A stretch of 64,000 nt of DNA. Origin: Sphingobium lactosutens (GTDB taxonomy: Bacteria; Pseudomonadota; Alphaproteobacteria; Sphingomonadales; Sphingomonadaceae). The position numbers and the translations under genes are program-made. Below, piece by piece: positions 19,233 to 27,310 of this stretch. Positions within the stretch are counted from its first letter, which is position 1; the number at the start of each line of letters is the position of its first letter. The stretch is from positions 1 through 64,000 of the forward strand of contig NZ_QJQX01000018.1 in NCBI RefSeq assembly GCF_013393185.1. The letters are read 5' to 3'. A model generated the notes under the pieces. The model was not told the DNA's origin, did not search any database, and saw only the letters and a program-made list of their open reading frames with translations.

Positions 19233-20144
19233 ATGATCTCGACCGACGATCTGATCTTCTTCCATATGATCGCAAGCTCCCCTTCACTGGCAGAGGCCGC
19301 GCGCAGGCTGAATGTGACGCCTCCCGCCGTCACCCAGCGCCTGCACGCGCTGGAGGCAAAAGTCGGCGTCAAGCTCGTCGAGCGTACCTCGCGTGGCCTG
19401 AGCCTTACAGATGAAGGCGAACTGGTCGCCTCGGAAGGGGCCACGATCATCGGGGCGATCGACGACCTGTCCGAGCGATTGGCCAGTCGGACCAGCCAGG
19501 TACGCGGCCATTTGCGCGTGGCCGCGCCCTATGGTTTTGGCCGGCGCCATGTCGCGCCTATCGTGCAGCAATTCGCGGTTGATCATCCCGCAGCTTCGGC
19601 GACTCTGGAACTGTCCGACAGCCCGATCCGGCAGATGTTGGAAAGCTGGGACATCATCGTCCATATCGGAACTCTGCCGGAGAGCGACCGGCTGGTCACG
19701 ACGCTGGCGCCCAACAGGCGCATTCTCTGCGCGGCTCCAGCCTATCTGGCGAGCGCCGGTCCGATCGAAAATCCGATGGATCTTGCCGCGCAACGTTGCC
19801 TCGCGCTCCGTGAGAATAATGAGGATGTCACGCTGTGGCGCTTCAGCCATGCCAGACATGGCAAGGTGACGGTTCGGATCAATCCAAGCCTATCGAGCAA
19901 TGACGGTGAGATCATTCGCGATTGGGCGCTGACCGGGCTCGGCGTGATTGTGCGAAGCGAATGGGATGTGGCCCTAGACCTTGCCGCTGGGCGACTGAAG
20001 GAAGTCTTGCCACATTGGTCGCTTCCTGCCGCTGACGTTGTGGCTCTACTTCACGCTCGGCAAGGGCGAAGTGGCCGGACGAATGCCTTTCTACAGTCAC
20101 TGAGAGATAGGCTGTCGCCGGCTCCGTGGCGTTGCGAGGTATAG
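19233..20144 (+). CDS. LysR-family transcriptional regulator
   Basis: This 303-residue regulator has an N-terminal winged helix (FFHMIASSPSLAEAARRLN, TPPAVTQRLHALEAKVG) and a LysR substrate domain from about residue 90 (HLRVAAPYGFGRRH). It is transcribed away from the ALDH/DSD1/DAO operon and most likely controls it in response to the substrate or a breakdown product. ATG 19233 gives the standard family length and start (MISTDDLIFFH). Confidence 0.9.
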   Translation: MISTDDLIFFHMIASSPSLAEAARRLNVTPPAVTQRLHALEAKVGVKLVERTSRGLSLTDEGELVASEGATIIGAIDDLSERLASRTSQVRGHLRVAAPYGFGRRHVAPIVQQFAVDHPAASATLELSDSPIRQMLESWDIIVHIGTLPESDRLVTTLAPNRRILCAAPAYLASAGPIENPMDLAAQRCLALRENNEDVTLWRFSHARHGKVTVRINPSLSSNDGEIIRDWALTGLGVIVRSEWDVALDLAAGRLKEVLPHWSLPAADVVALLHARQGRSGRTNAFLQSLRDRLSPAPWRCEV

Positions 20145-20336
20145 CATTTCTGAGGTGCCGCTCCCTGATTCTGTTATCGGGAGCGACAGGCAGGTTTCGA
20201 TGCTGAAACATTTGCCGGTAAGGTCTGAGCCGACGGTCCGCTGCTGGAGAACGATTTTAGCCCGCTGAACGGCAAGAATGGGTCGGACACCGTCGGCGGC
20301 CAAGCGCCCAGATCGGACGCTTGGCGATAAATTGGA

Positions 20337-21317
20337 TCAGATGGCAATTCCTATAACTTCGCGGGCTAATGGCTCCAGTTCCGCCATCGCTGCCTGATCG
20401 AGCGTAAGGGACACGGCCGCCACATTTTCCTGCAAGCGCCTCCGGCTCCGCGTGCCGGGTATCGGCGAGACGGCCACACTCAGTTCACGGGCTTTGGCAT
20501 AGAGCCAGGCGATCGCGACTTGCGCTGATGTAATGCCTTGCCCTGCGGCGATCTCCTCGATCTTCGCCACGAGGCGCAGGTTCGCCGCCCGGTTCTCGGC
20601 AGAGAAGCGCGGGAAGTAGGACCGTGCATCTCCTGCGCTGAGGCTTTCAGCAAAGGCCAGGCCCGTCAGCATCCCGCGCCCGAGCGGCGAATAAGGCACG
20701 AGCGTAACACCCAGGTCAACAGCCACAGGCACGATCTCGGCCTCGATATCACGCGTGAAGATCGACCATTCCGACTGAAGCGCGGCAATGGGATGCACGG
20801 CGTGCGCCTCGCGCAGTTCTTCCGCGCTGACCGCGGAAAGACCCAAGGCCCGTACTTTGCCCTCCGCGACAAGGTCCGCCATTGCCCCGATCGATTCCGC
20901 GAGCGGTACGTCAGCACTGCGGCGATGCATATAATAGAGATCGATCGCCTCGATCCCGAGACGCTGAAGCGAGTTCTCGGCCGCACGGCGGATGAATCCG
21001 GGCCGGTTGTCGAGGCTCCAGTCATCCGGAGTTTCCGGTGTCCGAGCATAGCCGAACTTGGTCGCGATCACGGTCTGGTCACGGTGCGCCTGTATGAACG
21101 GCGCAAGGAAGCGTTCGTTTTCACCCATGCCATAGACATCCGCCGTATCGAACATGGTGACGCCCAGTTGCAGCGCCAGTTCCAGTGTGGCGCGGGATTC
21201 AATTTCATCGGTGTCGCCGTAGAATTCGCTCATGCCCATGCAGCCCAGCCCCTGGCTGCCAATGGTGGGGCCGCCATTGCCGAGTGCGATCTGCGGGAGG
21301 GGATTTATGCCAGTCAT
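20337..21317 (-). CDS. Aldo/keto reductase
   Basis: This 326-residue NADPH-dependent aldo/keto reductase of the YajO/AKR13 type carries GLGCMGMSEFYG, the catalytic Asp and Tyr in MFDTADVYGMGENE, the Lys in VIATKFGY and the His in LYYMHRRS. The C-terminal cofactor loop is SPIPGTRSRRRLQEN. It detoxifies or reduces carbonyl compounds. ATG 21317 is the family start; the upstream extension runs into the MerR gene. A MerR-type promoter directly upstream and a divergent MerR gene indicate induction by an electrophile or similar signal. Confidence 0.9.
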   Translation of the reverse strand: MTGINPLPQIALGNGGPTIGSQGLGCMGMSEFYGDTDEIESRATLELALQLGVTMFDTADVYGMGENERFLAPFIQAHRDQTVIATKFGYARTPETPDDWSLDNRPGFIRRAAENSLQRLGIEAIDLYYMHRRSADVPLAESIGAMADLVAEGKVRALGLSAVSAEELREAHAVHPIAALQSEWSIFTRDIEAEIVPVAVDLGVTLVPYSPLGRGMLTGLAFAESLSAGDARSYFPRFSAENRAANLRLVAKIEEIAAGQGITSAQVAIAWLYAKARELSVAVSPIPGTRSRRRLQENVAAVSLTLDQAAMAELEPLAREVIGIAI

Positions 21318-21346
21318 TGAACAACTCCGGATATTGACAGGCAAGT

Positions 21347-21377
21347 CCTGTAAGTGTGGACTATGGTCCATGGTCAA
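21347..21377 (-). promoter_or_regulatory. MerR-type promoter with 19-bp spacer and dyad operator
   Basis: On the minus strand a -35 TTGACC (21377-21372) is followed after exactly 19 bp by a -10-like TACAGG (21352-21347). The spacer contains the perfect dyad TGGAC-N4-GTCCA (21357-21370). An overlong spacer with a central operator is the hallmark of promoters activated by MerR-family DNA untwisting. It drives the aldo/keto reductase and lies between it and the divergent merR-like gene. Confidence 0.6.
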
Positions 21378-21386
21378 GATGTTTTC

Positions 21387-21785
21387 ATGCTGATTTCGCA
21401 ATTCGCCAGAGAGGTCGGACTCTCGGTCGATACGGTGCGGTTCTATATTGCCAAGGGCCTGCTGAAGCCCGAGCGCAGTGCGCGCAAGGGCGGCGCCAAT
21501 CCCTATCAGGTGTTCGGCGCGGACGATGTGACGGCGGCGCAGATGATCCGGCTGCAGCAGTCGCTGGGATATTCGCTCGCAGAGATCGGCGCGCTGGCCG
21601 AGGAATATCACCGGGGTGCCGGCTCGCCGGAGCGCACCGGCGAGGTTTTGCGCAAGCAGATCGCCCGGCTGGAAGAGCGCCAGCGCGAACTCGATGCCGC
21701 ACTGGCCTTCCTCAAGGGCAAGCTGGATTGGGTGGAGACAGGCCAGCCCAGCGCTGCTCCCCGGCCTAACGCCTATTTCTGCTGA
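21387..21785 (+). CDS. MerR-family transcriptional regulator
   Basis: This protein of about 132 residues has an N-terminal MerR winged helix (MLISQFAREVGLSVDTVRFY, then NPYQVFGADDVTAAQMIR) and a long dimerisation helix (LRKQIARLEERQRELDAAL). The short C terminus lacks the cysteines of metal sensors, so a redox or small-molecule signal is more likely. ATG 21387 matches the family start; an in-frame codon at 21354 would overlap the operator. It is divergent from and presumably activates the aldo/keto reductase. Confidence 0.85.
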   Translation: MLISQFAREVGLSVDTVRFYIAKGLLKPERSARKGGANPYQVFGADDVTAAQMIRLQQSLGYSLAEIGALAEEYHRGAGSPERTGEVLRKQIARLEERQRELDAALAFLKGKLDWVETGQPSAAPRPNAYFC

Positions 21786-22819
21786 TCTCTGCTGGAGGCG
21801 GCGAGCCGCTTGAGTTCCGCCATGCCTTCTTCGACCGAGATGACCGGGGCATATCCAAGATCACGTCTAGCCTTGCTGATGTTAAGCGTGACTTCCACGG
21901 CCATCGTCGCGAGATCCTGCCGGGTGACCGGTGGTTTCACGCGACCTCCCGAAAGGCGTGCGGCCAACTCGCCGGCACGTGCGACGGCGCCAACGAGCCA
22001 GGAAGGCACCGCCTTTTCAGGCGGAGCGATGTCCTGCGTTTCCAACAATCGGGATACGAAGCCGCGGAACGTCGACGGCTCACCATCTGTAATGAAATAG
22101 GCCTCGCCGGCTCGGCCCTTCAGCAACGCCAGTTCGATGCCGTGACAGACGTTGGCAACATGGGTGGCCGAGGTAAGATACTCGCCTCCGTTGATCCACG
22201 CCATCTGTCCAGACCGCGCGGCTTGCGTCAGGATCGGCAAGGCGGTCGTATCGTCGCGGCCCCAGATAAAGCGCGGCCGCACAATCACGGCTTCGAACCC
22301 GTTACCGCTCTGCGCGCGCACGATCCGCTCTGCCTCGGCCTTGGTACGCGAATAAGCGCCGGGAAAACGTGAGGGCATCGCCCGGCTTTCATCCACGTTG
22401 ATGAGCGGACGTCCGTCGAGAAGCACCGATTCCGTGCTGATATGCACGGCCCGCTGGACCCCCGCCTGCCGGGCAGCGGCAAATGTCGCGCGCGTTCCCT
22501 CGACATTGACTGCCATATGTTTGGTTGTCTCAGGTCCATGGCTGGTATGGGCCGCCGCATGGATCAGCGACCGGCATCCTTTCATCGCTTCGGCGGCGAT
22601 CGCCTCCGACAGCGGGCCTATGATCGGCCTTGCACCCAAGGCGCGGACCACCTCCGCGGACGCCTGCGAACGAACGAGGGCAACAACCTCGACGCCCTTT
22701 GCGACGAAATGCCGGATCAGGCTACGCCCAACATAACCACTCCCTCCGGTAAGAAAGAGCGGCGACAGCAGTTCGGGGCCGGAGGCGCTATCGCCTCCGA
22801 CGGTCTTGTTTTCGTTCAT
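21773..22819 (-). CDS. NAD-dependent epimerase/dehydratase (extended SDR)
   Basis: This 348-residue extended short-chain dehydrogenase has the Rossmann motif TGGSGYVGRSLIRHF at residues ~24-38, Ser/Thr in HISTESVLL and the catalytic pair YSRTKAEAE. It resembles 3-beta-HSD/NAD-epimerase proteins rather than nucleotide-sugar epimerases. It is 42 bp downstream of a TetR gene in the same orientation, so expression should follow that regulator. The last 13 bp overlap the convergent merR-like gene. Confidence 0.85.
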   Translation of the reverse strand: MNENKTVGGDSASGPELLSPLFLTGGSGYVGRSLIRHFVAKGVEVVALVRSQASAEVVRALGARPIIGPLSEAIAAEAMKGCRSLIHAAAHTSHGPETTKHMAVNVEGTRATFAAARQAGVQRAVHISTESVLLDGRPLINVDESRAMPSRFPGAYSRTKAEAERIVRAQSGNGFEAVIVRPRFIWGRDDTTALPILTQAARSGQMAWINGGEYLTSATHVANVCHGIELALLKGRAGEAYFITDGEPSTFRGFVSRLLETQDIAPPEKAVPSWLVGAVARAGELAARLSGGRVKPPVTRQDLATMAVEVTLNISKARRDLGYAPVISVEEGMAELKRLAASSRDQQK

Positions 22820-22861
22820 GGATTTTCTGCCTTTTACATTAGGGGCATGGATGCGGGGCGA

Positions 22862-23416
22862 TCACCCCGGAGAGCCGGACGCGAGCTGGCGGATATCATC
22901 GAGAAGTGCTGCACGCTCACTGTCGGACCATTGATGATAATCGAGGGTTTCGAGCAGTTTGAGGCCTTCGAGCGCAAGATAGGCCAGCATCGGGCCTCTC
23001 GCCGTGCCGGCCTCCTCCCGAATGCGGTCGATCACGGCGGTCTGGTTCTTCTGGATAGCGGAGCGTAGCGAATGGTCCTGCGCGAGCGCTGCGCAGATAT
23101 TCAGCGCCACCGCGCGAAACGCATCGGGAAATGGTTGGCTCGCTGCAGATATCCGGCCCTTCAGCGTCGCATTGTCGCTTGCTGCGAAGGGTTCTGCGGC
23201 CGCCTCGTTGAACGCATTGTCGCGGATGACCGCGCGTTGGACCATGGCCTCGATCAGGGCCTGTTTGGTACCGTAGTCATAGACCACGCTGCCCTTGCTG
23301 ATCCCGGCTTCCTGAGCGACGCCTTCCAAGGTCAGGCGTGTCGCGCCAACTCGGGCGACGACAGCCTCAGCTGCATTGAGGATGCGGTTTTGATCGATAC
23401 TCTTCTTGCGACCCAT
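22862..23416 (-). CDS. TetR-family transcriptional regulator
   Basis: This 184-residue repressor has an N-terminal HTH (RILNAAEAVVARVG, then EGVAQEAGISKGSVVYDYG) and a ligand domain of the TetR_C type. ATG 23416 starts MGRKKSIDQ, the usual beginning. It is followed by the epimerase gene and preceded immediately by a large perfect palindrome, so it very likely represses itself and the epimerase. The ligand is unknown. Confidence 0.9.
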   Translation of the reverse strand: MGRKKSIDQNRILNAAEAVVARVGATRLTLEGVAQEAGISKGSVVYDYGTKQALIEAMVQRAVIRDNAFNEAAAEPFAASDNATLKGRISAASQPFPDAFRAVALNICAALAQDHSLRSAIQKNQTAVIDRIREEAGTARGPMLAYLALEGLKLLETLDYHQWSDSERAALLDDIRQLASGSPG

Positions 23417-23418
23417 TG

Positions 23419-23464
23419 GCCCTGTCCATTTATATCTGATTGGACGGATATAAATGGACAGGGC
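23419..23464. promoter_or_regulatory. 18-bp perfect inverted repeat, probable TetR operator
   Basis: Two perfect 18-base arms (23419-23436 and 23447-23464) flank a 10-base centre. The arms contain CCTGTCCATTTATAT and its reverse complement. The palindrome begins two bases upstream of the TetR start codon, so it overlaps the promoter/leader of the TetR-epimerase operon. Most TetR operators are 15-30 bp; a 46-bp palindrome could bind two dimers. Confidence 0.65.
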
Positions 23465-23468
23465 ATGA

Positions 23469-24011
23469 TCGTCAACGTCCGATGCGCCGGACGGCGGCGA
23501 CGCGATGACAGCGTTGTCGAATTTCACCGCAACCCTACGCGACCCGAAGGCGCCACTTGAGGACAAAAGTCTGGCGTTGCGGTTCATCGTCCACATCATC
23601 GGAGATCTGCACCAACCTCTTCACGCTGGCGGGGGCACAGACCGGGGTGGCAACGACTTCAGGGTCACGTGGTTCGGACGGTCTACAAATCTTCACTCGG
23701 TGTGGGACTCGGCCATGATCGAGCAGCGCGCCCTGTCCTATTCCGAATATGCTGGGTGGCTCTCGCGATCGATCCTGCCGGCCCAGATCATCGCCTGGAG
23801 CGATCAACGCCCGGCAATCTGGGTCGGCGAGAGCATCGCCTTGCGCAAAACCGTTTATCCGTCCGATCCCGGTATCTCGTGGGATTATGCCTATCAGCAT
23901 CGCAGTGAACTGGACGATCGCCTGAAGCGTGGCGGGGTGCGGATCGCGGCCTATCTCAATTGGGTGTTTGGTTCCCATCCGACGGTCGAGCGATCTGGAA
24001 AGCAGAAATAA
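23469..24011 (+). pseudogene. S1/P1 nuclease family, 5'-truncated
   Basis: The frame carries the C-terminal half of an S1/P1 zinc nuclease: RFIVHIIGDLHQPLHAGG and RGGNDFRVTWFG with zinc ligands His/Asp, then NLHSVWDSAMIE. Family members are about 260-300 residues with a signal peptide and an N-terminal Trp zinc ligand. Here the frame is closed by a stop at 23466-23468, right after the TetR palindrome, so the signal peptide, Trp1 and first His are missing. An internal ATG at 23505 would give 168 residues but no secretable, complete enzyme. Confidence 0.7.
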
Positions 24012-24012
24012 T

Positions 24013-24213
24013 ATGCCCAGGGGGACACGCCATGATCTGACCGGTGTGCTTCTCATGCGCGGCGCAAGCCCGATCCTGCGTATGGCTGATGGAGGAGAGT
24101 GGCGGCTGGACCTGTCTGGCCGGTACCGCCACCTTCTTGGCAACCTTGTCCGCGTGGAAGGTTGCCGATCGGAGTTCGATATGCTGGATGTCGAGATCAT
24201 CAGTCTGGCATGA
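24013..24213 (+). CDS. DUF5818-like small protein
   Basis: This 66-residue protein begins MPRGTRHDLTGVLL and ends VEGCRSEFDMLDVEIISL, the layout of a compact beta-barrel domain found in short sphingomonad proteins (DUF5818). It starts one base after the nuclease fragment stop and overlaps the next small gene (ATGA). No function known. Confidence 0.6.
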   Translation: MPRGTRHDLTGVLLMRGASPILRMADGGEWRLDLSGRYRHLLGNLVRVEGCRSEFDMLDVEIISLA

Positions 24214-24404
24214 CGATGACGGAAGATCAGATAGTGCTCGGAGCCGCCATCATGCTCATCAGGCGACATGGCCACCACGCGCCTGTGCATGTGGCTGAAC
24301 GTATCGGCGAGCTTGCAGCCGAGGGCGACGGGATGGGTGTCGCTGTCTGGAAAGCGATTGCGGTTTACATGGATGATATCCTGCGGGCAGGCCCGATCCA
24401 GTAG
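24210..24404 (+). CDS. DUF6961-like small protein
   Basis: This 64-residue helical protein, MTMTEDQIVLGAAIMLIRRH followed by VAERIGELAAEGDGMGVAVW, matches short proteins common in sphingomonad accessory regions (DUF6961 by recall). Its ATG overlaps the stop of the DUF5818-like gene, so the pair is co-translated. Function unknown. Confidence 0.55.
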   Translation: MTMTEDQIVLGAAIMLIRRHGHHAPVHVAERIGELAAEGDGMGVAVWKAIAVYMDDILRAGPIQ

Positions 24405-24503
24405 ATTGCAGCGCCGGGACAGGGCTTACCTCCATTGCGCAGATCGATGCGGCTGTTGGGTAGCTGCCCAGCCTTTGGCATATCCCTGATCGAAAAGCGC
24501 AAC

Positions 24504-24520
24504 TTGACCGAACGCGTCAA
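24504..24520. promoter_or_regulatory. TTGAC-N7-GTCAA inverted repeat before the S24 repressor
   Basis: A short perfect dyad (TTGAC/GTCAA, 7-base centre) lies 17 bp upstream of the S24-family repressor gene. Position and symmetry suit an autoregulatory operator; chance occurrence of 5-bp arms is possible. Confidence 0.35.
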
Positions 24521-24537
24521 TCTTGTGACGGTAGACT

Positions 24538-25197
24538 ATGGCTACAGACGTCGCGATTATGCTGGATCGACTGATCGCTGAACGCGGTGATACCTATGCG
24601 GGGATTTCCGGACTTCTGGGCCGCAATGCGGCCTATGTGCAGCAATTCATCAAGCGCGGCACGCCGCGCAGGCTGGCTGAGGAGGACCGCCGTATCCTCG
24701 CCCGTTATTTTGGCGTTTCAGAAGAGATGCTGGGTGGCCGCGAGGGAATATTGTCGCATGATCCTGTGCCCGACAGGGAGGTCGCAACGGCCCTGGTAGC
24801 GCGGCTGTCTCTGGGCGCGTCGGCGGGTTATGGAACATTGGACGATCTTCAACATTTTGCCGATCGCGTCGCATTCGACGTCCGATGGCTTCGCCAGCTG
24901 GGCATCGATGCCAGGACCGCGACCATCATAAGGGTGGATGGCGAATCGATGATGCCGACGCTCAACCACGGCGACGACATCATGGTCGATCATGCCGATG
25001 GCTCAGGCAGGCTTCGCGATGGCATTTACGTGTTGCGACTGGACGGATCACTGATGGTCAAGCGCGTTGCCCTTGGCCCTTGGCGCGGCAGATTTTCTGT
25101 GCTCAGCGACAATCCGCTTTATCCCGACTGGAGCGATCTAAACCCGGATCTGGTTCACATCGTCGGTCGCGTCGTGTGGGCAGGGAGGCGGCTTTAG
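24538..25197 (+). CDS. LexA/CI-like S24-family repressor-peptidase
   Basis: This 219-residue protein has an N-terminal helix-turn-helix (YAGISGLLGRNAAYVQQFIKRG) and a C-terminal S24 peptidase/LexA domain with the Ser nucleophile in RVDGESMMPTL and the Lys base in SLMVKRVALG. Such proteins repress genes until RecA-linked self-cleavage. No phage structural, integrase or replication genes lie nearby, so it may be a domesticated repressor. The small genes downstream on the same strand could be its regulon. Confidence 0.85.
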   Translation: MATDVAIMLDRLIAERGDTYAGISGLLGRNAAYVQQFIKRGTPRRLAEEDRRILARYFGVSEEMLGGREGILSHDPVPDREVATALVARLSLGASAGYGTLDDLQHFADRVAFDVRWLRQLGIDARTATIIRVDGESMMPTLNHGDDIMVDHADGSGRLRDGIYVLRLDGSLMVKRVALGPWRGRFSVLSDNPLYPDWSDLNPDLVHIVGRVVWAGRRL

Positions 25198-25279
25198 CAC
25201 TTCTGCCGCTTTAACCATGTTATTGCATTGAGCGCAGGAAAATAGGAAAACTCCCTCGTAATTGGAGGGAGCCTATCGA

Positions 25280-25789
25280 ATGCCGCAGCGCCTGGCAGAA
25301 TTGACCGAGCAACAAAAGCGCTGCCTCCGCTTCGTCCATCAAGGCCTCACGTCCAAGGAAATCGCTCTCCGGCTCGCGACGACCCCTGGCGTCATCGACA
25401 ATTATGTCCAGGCCGCGGTGCAGAAGCTTGGCGCGCTCAACCGCAGGGAAGCCGCGCGTCTCCTGGCTGCCATGGAAGAACCTGTGGTGCAGCAATTGCA
25501 CCTGCAACCGGAACCACTTGCTGAACCGCCAAAATCCGCCACTTTGGACGTATCGCCACCGATGCCGGAGCGGGTGGCGAAGCCTGATGCGCAAAGGGGC
25601 GTGAGAGGCAGCCTGACAGGGCTCTGGATCGCGGTGTGGACATGGTTCCTGCACCATATAGGAGGGCCGCCACATGACCTGAACAAGGCTGAAACAATCA
25701 GGTCCATCCTCTGGACCGCTCTGGCGACGACCGGCGTCCTCGCCTGCATCATCACTGTCTCGGCGTGGCTGAATTACAAGGCCACCTGA
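25280..25789 (+). CDS. LuxR-type HTH protein with C-terminal membrane anchor
   Basis: This 169-residue protein combines an N-terminal LuxR/GerE helix-turn-helix (LTEQQKRCLRFVHQGLTSKE, VIDNYVQAAVQKLG) with a C-terminal transmembrane helix near residues 143-163. There is no receiver or ligand domain. A membrane-anchored LuxR DNA-binding domain could sense an envelope cue directly. ATG 25280 follows a GGAGGGA. Confidence 0.7.
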   Translation: MPQRLAELTEQQKRCLRFVHQGLTSKEIALRLATTPGVIDNYVQAAVQKLGALNRREAARLLAAMEEPVVQQLHLQPEPLAEPPKSATLDVSPPMPERVAKPDAQRGVRGSLTGLWIAVWTWFLHHIGGPPHDLNKAETIRSILWTALATTGVLACIITVSAWLNYKAT

Positions 25790-25857
25790 CCCTCCCCTCA
25801 CATCGCCAGCAACCCGAGAACCTGCATGCCACCGTGCCTGCACGAAGGAGATTTCTT

Positions 25858-26223
25858 ATGCCCGAATCAGAAGAAACGATTTTGCCGCTCGATCGCGATC
25901 GCTTCCTGACCCTGACCGAAAGCGTATTTGGCACCTATACGCATATCGATGCCGCCATGGCGCATACGCTGCGGCTGGCGGGGGATATGGTCGAGACCGC
26001 CGGTGAAATCGGTCTCGAGCCCAATGTCAGCCAGTCTCTCTTCAATGACCTGACCAGCTGCCTCGGGACGATGCTCCTGTCACGTCAGCAGTTTCTGAAG
26101 GTTCATCGCCGGGCGCACGCGATTCGCAAGCGCACGACCGTCGCCTGGGAAGGCTGTCCCTACACGATCGATAGCGAACCGGCCACGTCTTCGGTCCCGG
26201 TTCAACTCAAAGTTGTGGCCTGA
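25858..26223 (+). CDS. Hypothetical protein, helical
   Basis: This 121-residue protein, mostly helical (DRDRFLTLTESVFGTYTHID, AHTLRLAGDMVETAG, LLSRQQFLKVHRRAHAIRKR), is preceded by AAGGAG. The length and amphipathic helices suggest a small DNA- or protein-binding partner. It lies between the membrane-anchored LuxR protein and a small membrane protein; no family was recognised. Confidence 0.55.
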   Translation: MPESEETILPLDRDRFLTLTESVFGTYTHIDAAMAHTLRLAGDMVETAGEIGLEPNVSQSLFNDLTSCLGTMLLSRQQFLKVHRRAHAIRKRTTVAWEGCPYTIDSEPATSSVPVQLKVVA

Positions 26224-26265
26224 CCGGCTTGACGCGGGAGCGGAATATCGCTTCTCACCACTGGA

Positions 26266-26718
26266 ATGATCGCCCTCAGCTACTCCATCGCGCTGTTGAT
26301 AACCGCCATTTACGCACTGTCTCATGGCGGTCGCGAGGGGAGAGCCATTGTCGCCATCATCGGGTTTCTCTTCGCTGTTTCCTTTGTTCTGCAACATGCG
26401 TCGGACGACCCTGAATTCACGATGGCCGCAAGTCTGGGCGTGGATCTGGTTTCTCTGGCGATGAAGATCGGGCTGGCACTGTCCAGCCGGCGACGCTGGC
26501 CCATCATCATCGCTGCTTTCCAGGTCAATTCCGTGGGTGCGCAGATCGCTATTCTGCTATCGCCAGCCTTCAAGCTGAACTTTCACATCCTGGCCTCGAC
26601 CATATGGGCCATCCCGACACTTGCCGTGATCGTGACCGGCATATTTCTTGATCGCCGGTATGATCGCGCCATGACCGTTGAAGGAATGCGACGTGGAAAA
26701 CTGGAATCCGCGACATGA
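26266..26718 (+). CDS. Small integral membrane protein
   Basis: This 150-residue protein has four predicted membrane helices (about residues 2-18, 25-45, 55-70 region and 105-128) and a basic C-terminal tail. It overlaps the start of the next gene by 26 bp. No family recognised. Confidence 0.55.
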   Translation: MIALSYSIALLITAIYALSHGGREGRAIVAIIGFLFAVSFVLQHASDDPEFTMAASLGVDLVSLAMKIGLALSSRRRWPIIIAAFQVNSVGAQIAILLSPAFKLNFHILASTIWAIPTLAVIVTGIFLDRRYDRAMTVEGMRRGKLESAT

Positions 26719-27238
26719 TGTAACGCAGACATCCCTCACGCGTCGGGCTCAGGTAAAGAACCTGACCGCGCAGTTCGAAAAATGGATCAGCGACAACCTT
26801 CCGCCACTCGCGCAGAACACCGGTCCGGACTGGATCGGGGTTGCCGCCGACACGTCTGCCACCTCAGCCAGAAACAGTTCTGCAGCTCCTGCCGCACCGA
26901 CCATGAACGGTTCGGTCGATTTCTTCCGTAGGCTCCAGAAAGCGCGAAATCGGCGCGCGAATTTCTTTGGAGGAGACCTGTTTGTCGATCCGGCATGGGA
27001 CATCATGATCGACCTCTACATATCAGCTGCCGATCACAAGCAGATTTCCATCTCCAGCGCCTGCATGGCATCGGGCGCGCCGCCCACGACTGCACTTCGC
27101 TATCTGGCAAGCCTGACAGATGCGGGCATCATCATACGCACGGCAGATGCGCGTGATGGAAGACGGATTTTCGTGCGGCTGAGCGATGAGGCCCGGCAGA
27201 CGATGACGAACTGGTACGAAAGCACTGGCTTTGCCTGA
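26693..27238 (+). CDS. MarR-like winged-helix regulator with disordered N terminus
   Basis: This protein of about 181 residues has an Ala/Ser/Pro-rich N-terminal half and a C-terminal winged helix (SISSACMASGAPPTTALRYL, then GIIIRTADARDGRRIFVRLS). The wing motif DARDGRR is typical of MarR-type proteins. GTG 26693, preceded by AAGGA, is the probable start; a TTG at 26678 is possible. Related proteins occur widely in sphingomonad accessory regions. Targets unknown. Confidence 0.65.
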   Translation: MENWNPRHDVTQTSLTRRAQVKNLTAQFEKWISDNLPPLAQNTGPDWIGVAADTSATSARNSSAAPAAPTMNGSVDFFRRLQKARNRRANFFGGDLFVDPAWDIMIDLYISAADHKQISISSACMASGAPPTTALRYLASLTDAGIIIRTADARDGRRIFVRLSDEARQTMTNWYESTGFA

Positions 27239-27310
27239 GCGGCAGCGATCAAATTCACGGTCATCTAATCGCAATGATCCGGTCATTAAACTGACCATTG
27301 ATGAAAATAG

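Noticed and set aside
20159..20325. Two hairpins (arms CGCTCCC at 20159/20179 and GCCAAGCG at 20299/20318) as terminators between LysR and aldo/keto reductase
   Set aside because: Stems of 7-8 bp with long loops and no T-tract are too weak to call.
24538..25197. Prophage around the S24 repressor
   Set aside because: No integrase, terminase, capsid or replication genes are within reach; the neighbours are small regulators and membrane proteins.
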